Positions 62,614 to 64,000 of a DNA stretch of 64,000 nt are shown here, piece by piece; the first letter of the stretch is position 1, and every line of letters begins with the position of its first letter. Made by a program: the position numbers and the translations under genes. Source of the DNA: an uncultured Lachnospiraceae bacterium. GTDB taxonomy: Bacteria > Bacillota > Clostridia > Lachnospirales > Lachnospiraceae. Location: NCBI GenBank assembly GCA_910587095.1, contig CAJUMJ010000038.1, positions 1 through 64,000 of the forward strand, read 5' to 3'. The notes under the pieces are model-generated. The model worked only from the letters and a program-made list of their open reading frames with translations, did not search any database and was not told where the DNA came from.

Positions 62614-64000
62614 CTCTCGTAAAGTCCGGCGTAAAACCCTTTCTTTTCGAGCAGCGTCCTGTGATTTCCCTGCTCGATGATGTTTCCGTCCTTCATGACC
62701 AGAATCACATCCGCCTCCCGTATCGTGGAGAGCCGGTGCGCCACGATAAAGCTCGTTCTTCCCTGCATCATGGTTGCAAAAGCTTTCTGGATTCTGATTT
62801 CCGTGCGCGTATCTATGGATGAAGTCGCCTCGTCGAGAATCAGCATGGGCGGGAGACAGAGCATCACTCTTGTAATGCACAAAAGCTGCTTCTGTCCCTG
62901 GGAAAGGCTGCCGCCGTCCTCCCCGATCACCGTGTCGTACCCCCTGGAAAGTCTCTTGATAAAACTGTGGGCATGGGACGCTTTCGCCGCGGCGATTACC
63001 TCCTCCTGGGTAGCGTCCGGTCTGCCCATCACGATATTGTCGCGGATTGTCCCCGCTTTTAACCATGTCTCCTGCAAAACCATACCGTAGTTTTCCCTGA
63101 GGCTCTTTCTTGTCACCTCTCTGATATCCGCGCCGTCCACACAAATTTTTCCCTTATCCACATCGTAAAACCGCATCAGCAGATTGATCACAGTCGTCTT
63201 ACCGCAGCCCGTAGGACCCACGATAGCCACTCTCTGCCCCGGCTCGACCACCAGGTTTAAATCCGTAATCAGCTTCTTATCCGGCACGTAAGAAAAATCC
63301 ACATGAGAAAGTTCCACGCGTCCTTCCACATCCCTGAGCGTCTCCGCATTCTCCGGCTCCGGCGTCTGTGGCTCTTCCTCAATCAGCGCAATGATCCTTG
63401 CCGCACAGGCCAGAGCGTTTTGCAGCTCCGTCACCACGCCCGATATCTCATTGAAAGGCTTTGTATACTGGTTTGCGTATGAGAGAAAGCAGGATAACTG
63501 GCCCACGCTGATCCCCCCGTGGACAGCGAAAACGGCTCCTACCACCGCCACGCCGGCATACACCAGATTGCTGACAAAACGCGTGGAGGGATTCGTCAGG
63601 GAGGAGAAAAAGATAGCCCGAAGCGAACAATCCTGCAGCCTCCTGTTGATTTCGTCAAACGCCTCGAGCGCTTCGTCCTCATGGGAAAAAGCCTGCACCA
63701 CCTTCTGGTTCCCCACCATCTCCTCGATCAGAGCCGTCTGCTCGCCTCTTGTCTCCGACTGTAAATGAAACATGGTAAATGTCTTCTTTGCGATAAAGCC
63801 CGCGACAAAAAACGACAGCGGTGTCACCAGAACGACAACCCCCGTAACGGCTACGTTGACGCTGAGCATAAATCCCAGTGTTCCCAAAATGGTAATCACA
63901 CCGGTAAAAAACTGGGTAAAGCCCATCAGCAGTCCGTCCGCAAACTGATCCACATCCGCGATCACCCGGCTCACCACCTCGCCGTAGGAATGGGAATCAA
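62598..64000 (-). CDS. ABC exporter, fused permease and ATPase (5' end outside window)
   Basis: The gene is cut by the right edge; 467 residues are visible from DSHSYGEVVSRVIADVDQF. The visible part holds the last membrane helices of an ABCB/MsbA-type exporter and a full nucleotide-binding domain: Walker A GPTGCGKTT near visible residue 250, Q-loop LQETWL near 296, signature LSQGQKQL near 350 and Walker B LILDEATSSID near 375. A second half-transporter gene usually lies next to such genes and may be outside. The substrate (drug, lipid or peptide) is not readable. The gene is convergent with the lipoprotein gene. Confidence 0.9.
   Translation of the reverse strand, partial: DSHSYGEVVSRVIADVDQFADGLLMGFTQFFTGVITILGTLGFMLSVNVAVTGVVVLVTPLSFFVAGFIAKKTFTMFHLQSETRGEQTALIEEMVGNQKVVQAFSHEDEALEAFDEINRRLQDCSLRAIFFSSLTNPSTRFVSNLVYAGVAVVGAVFAVHGGISVGQLSCFLSYANQYTKPFNEISGVVTELQNALACAARIIALIEEEPQTPEPENAETLRDVEGRVELSHVDFSYVPDKKLITDLNLVVEPGQRVAIVGPTGCGKTTVINLLMRFYDVDKGKICVDGADIREVTRKSLRENYGMVLQETWLKAGTIRDNIVMGRPDATQEEVIAAAKASHAHSFIKRLSRGYDTVIGEDGGSLSQGQKQLLCITRVMLCLPPMLILDEATSSIDTRTEIRIQKAFATMMQGRTSFIVAHRLSTIREADVILVMKDGNIIEQGNHRTLLEKKGFYAGLYESQFAS

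Overview
This window looks like the chromosome of a spore-forming member of the Clostridia, most likely a Lachnospiraceae species. It has a moderate G+C content and purine-rich GGAGG ribosome binding sites. It carries the sporulation genes spoVAA, AB, AC, AD and AE, a BceRSAB-type antimicrobial peptide response module, YesM/YesN-type and VanR/VanS-type two-component systems, a BioY biotin importer, and a SUV3-like helicase and a TetM-like GTPase of the kind seen in this family. No phage and no complete transposon is visible. Most genes lie on the minus strand. All names rest on reading motifs by eye; no database search was run.

Layout. 1-120 is the end of an IS1182-like transposase. 261-456 is a tandem pair of 98-bp hairpin elements in front of an unrecognised cysteine-rich gene. 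976-5677 is a Bce module (regulator, kinase, ATPase, permease) with a BceR-type operator inside it. 5776-7237 is an ECF sigma factor with its zinc-finger anti-sigma factor. 7340-7520 holds what looks like a wrecked type I toxin-antitoxin locus. 7521-11171 carries small accessory enzymes, a glycosyltransferase with the start of a nitroreductase fused in front, and gene remnants. 11495-13016 is argG and a DUF1294 gene. 14112-17383 is a sugar or polyol locus under a ROK repressor, with its transporter gene broken by deletion. 18055-20077 is a second ECF sigma operon. 20225-33901 is a long minus-strand run: spoVAE, aroK, ridA, spoVAD, pyrF, a TPR lipoprotein, a YdcF-like protein, a c-di-GMP phosphodiesterase with two sensor domains, a hydrolase, a phosphopantetheinyl transferase and the SUV3-like helicase. 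34049-38523 is a serine hydrolase and a VanRS-like pair. 38681-47491 runs bioY-bioD-bioA-bioB, a 57-residue gene, a radical SAM/GNAT fusion and a TetM-like GTPase fused to a NYN nuclease domain. 47823-49687 is spoVAC, AB and AA. 49936-52572 is DUF3842 and a GH42 beta-galactosidase. 52822-61097 is a xylo-oligosaccharide locus (YesMN, GH43, ABC importer). 61414-64000 holds an unknown gene, tRNA-Trp, a lipoprotein and part of an ABC exporter.

How the genes work together. The spoVA set, which forms the dipicolinic acid channel of spores, is split into three places. Three of its transcription units each carry a good sigma-G/F-type promoter (spoVAA, spoVAD, spoVAE). The bio genes sit under a BirA-type operator in front of bioY. 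The xylan genes combine sensing (YesM), regulation (YesN), uptake (solute-binding protein and two permeases) and hydrolysis (GH43, with GH42 nearby).

The most novel-looking part is 38681-43787. Two translationally coupled genes there encode a radical SAM (DUF512) protein fused to an acetyltransferase and a ribosome-protection-type GTPase fused to a YacP/Rae1-like NYN endonuclease domain. This looks like a ribosome-directed system whose parts are recognisable but whose combined role is not known to me.
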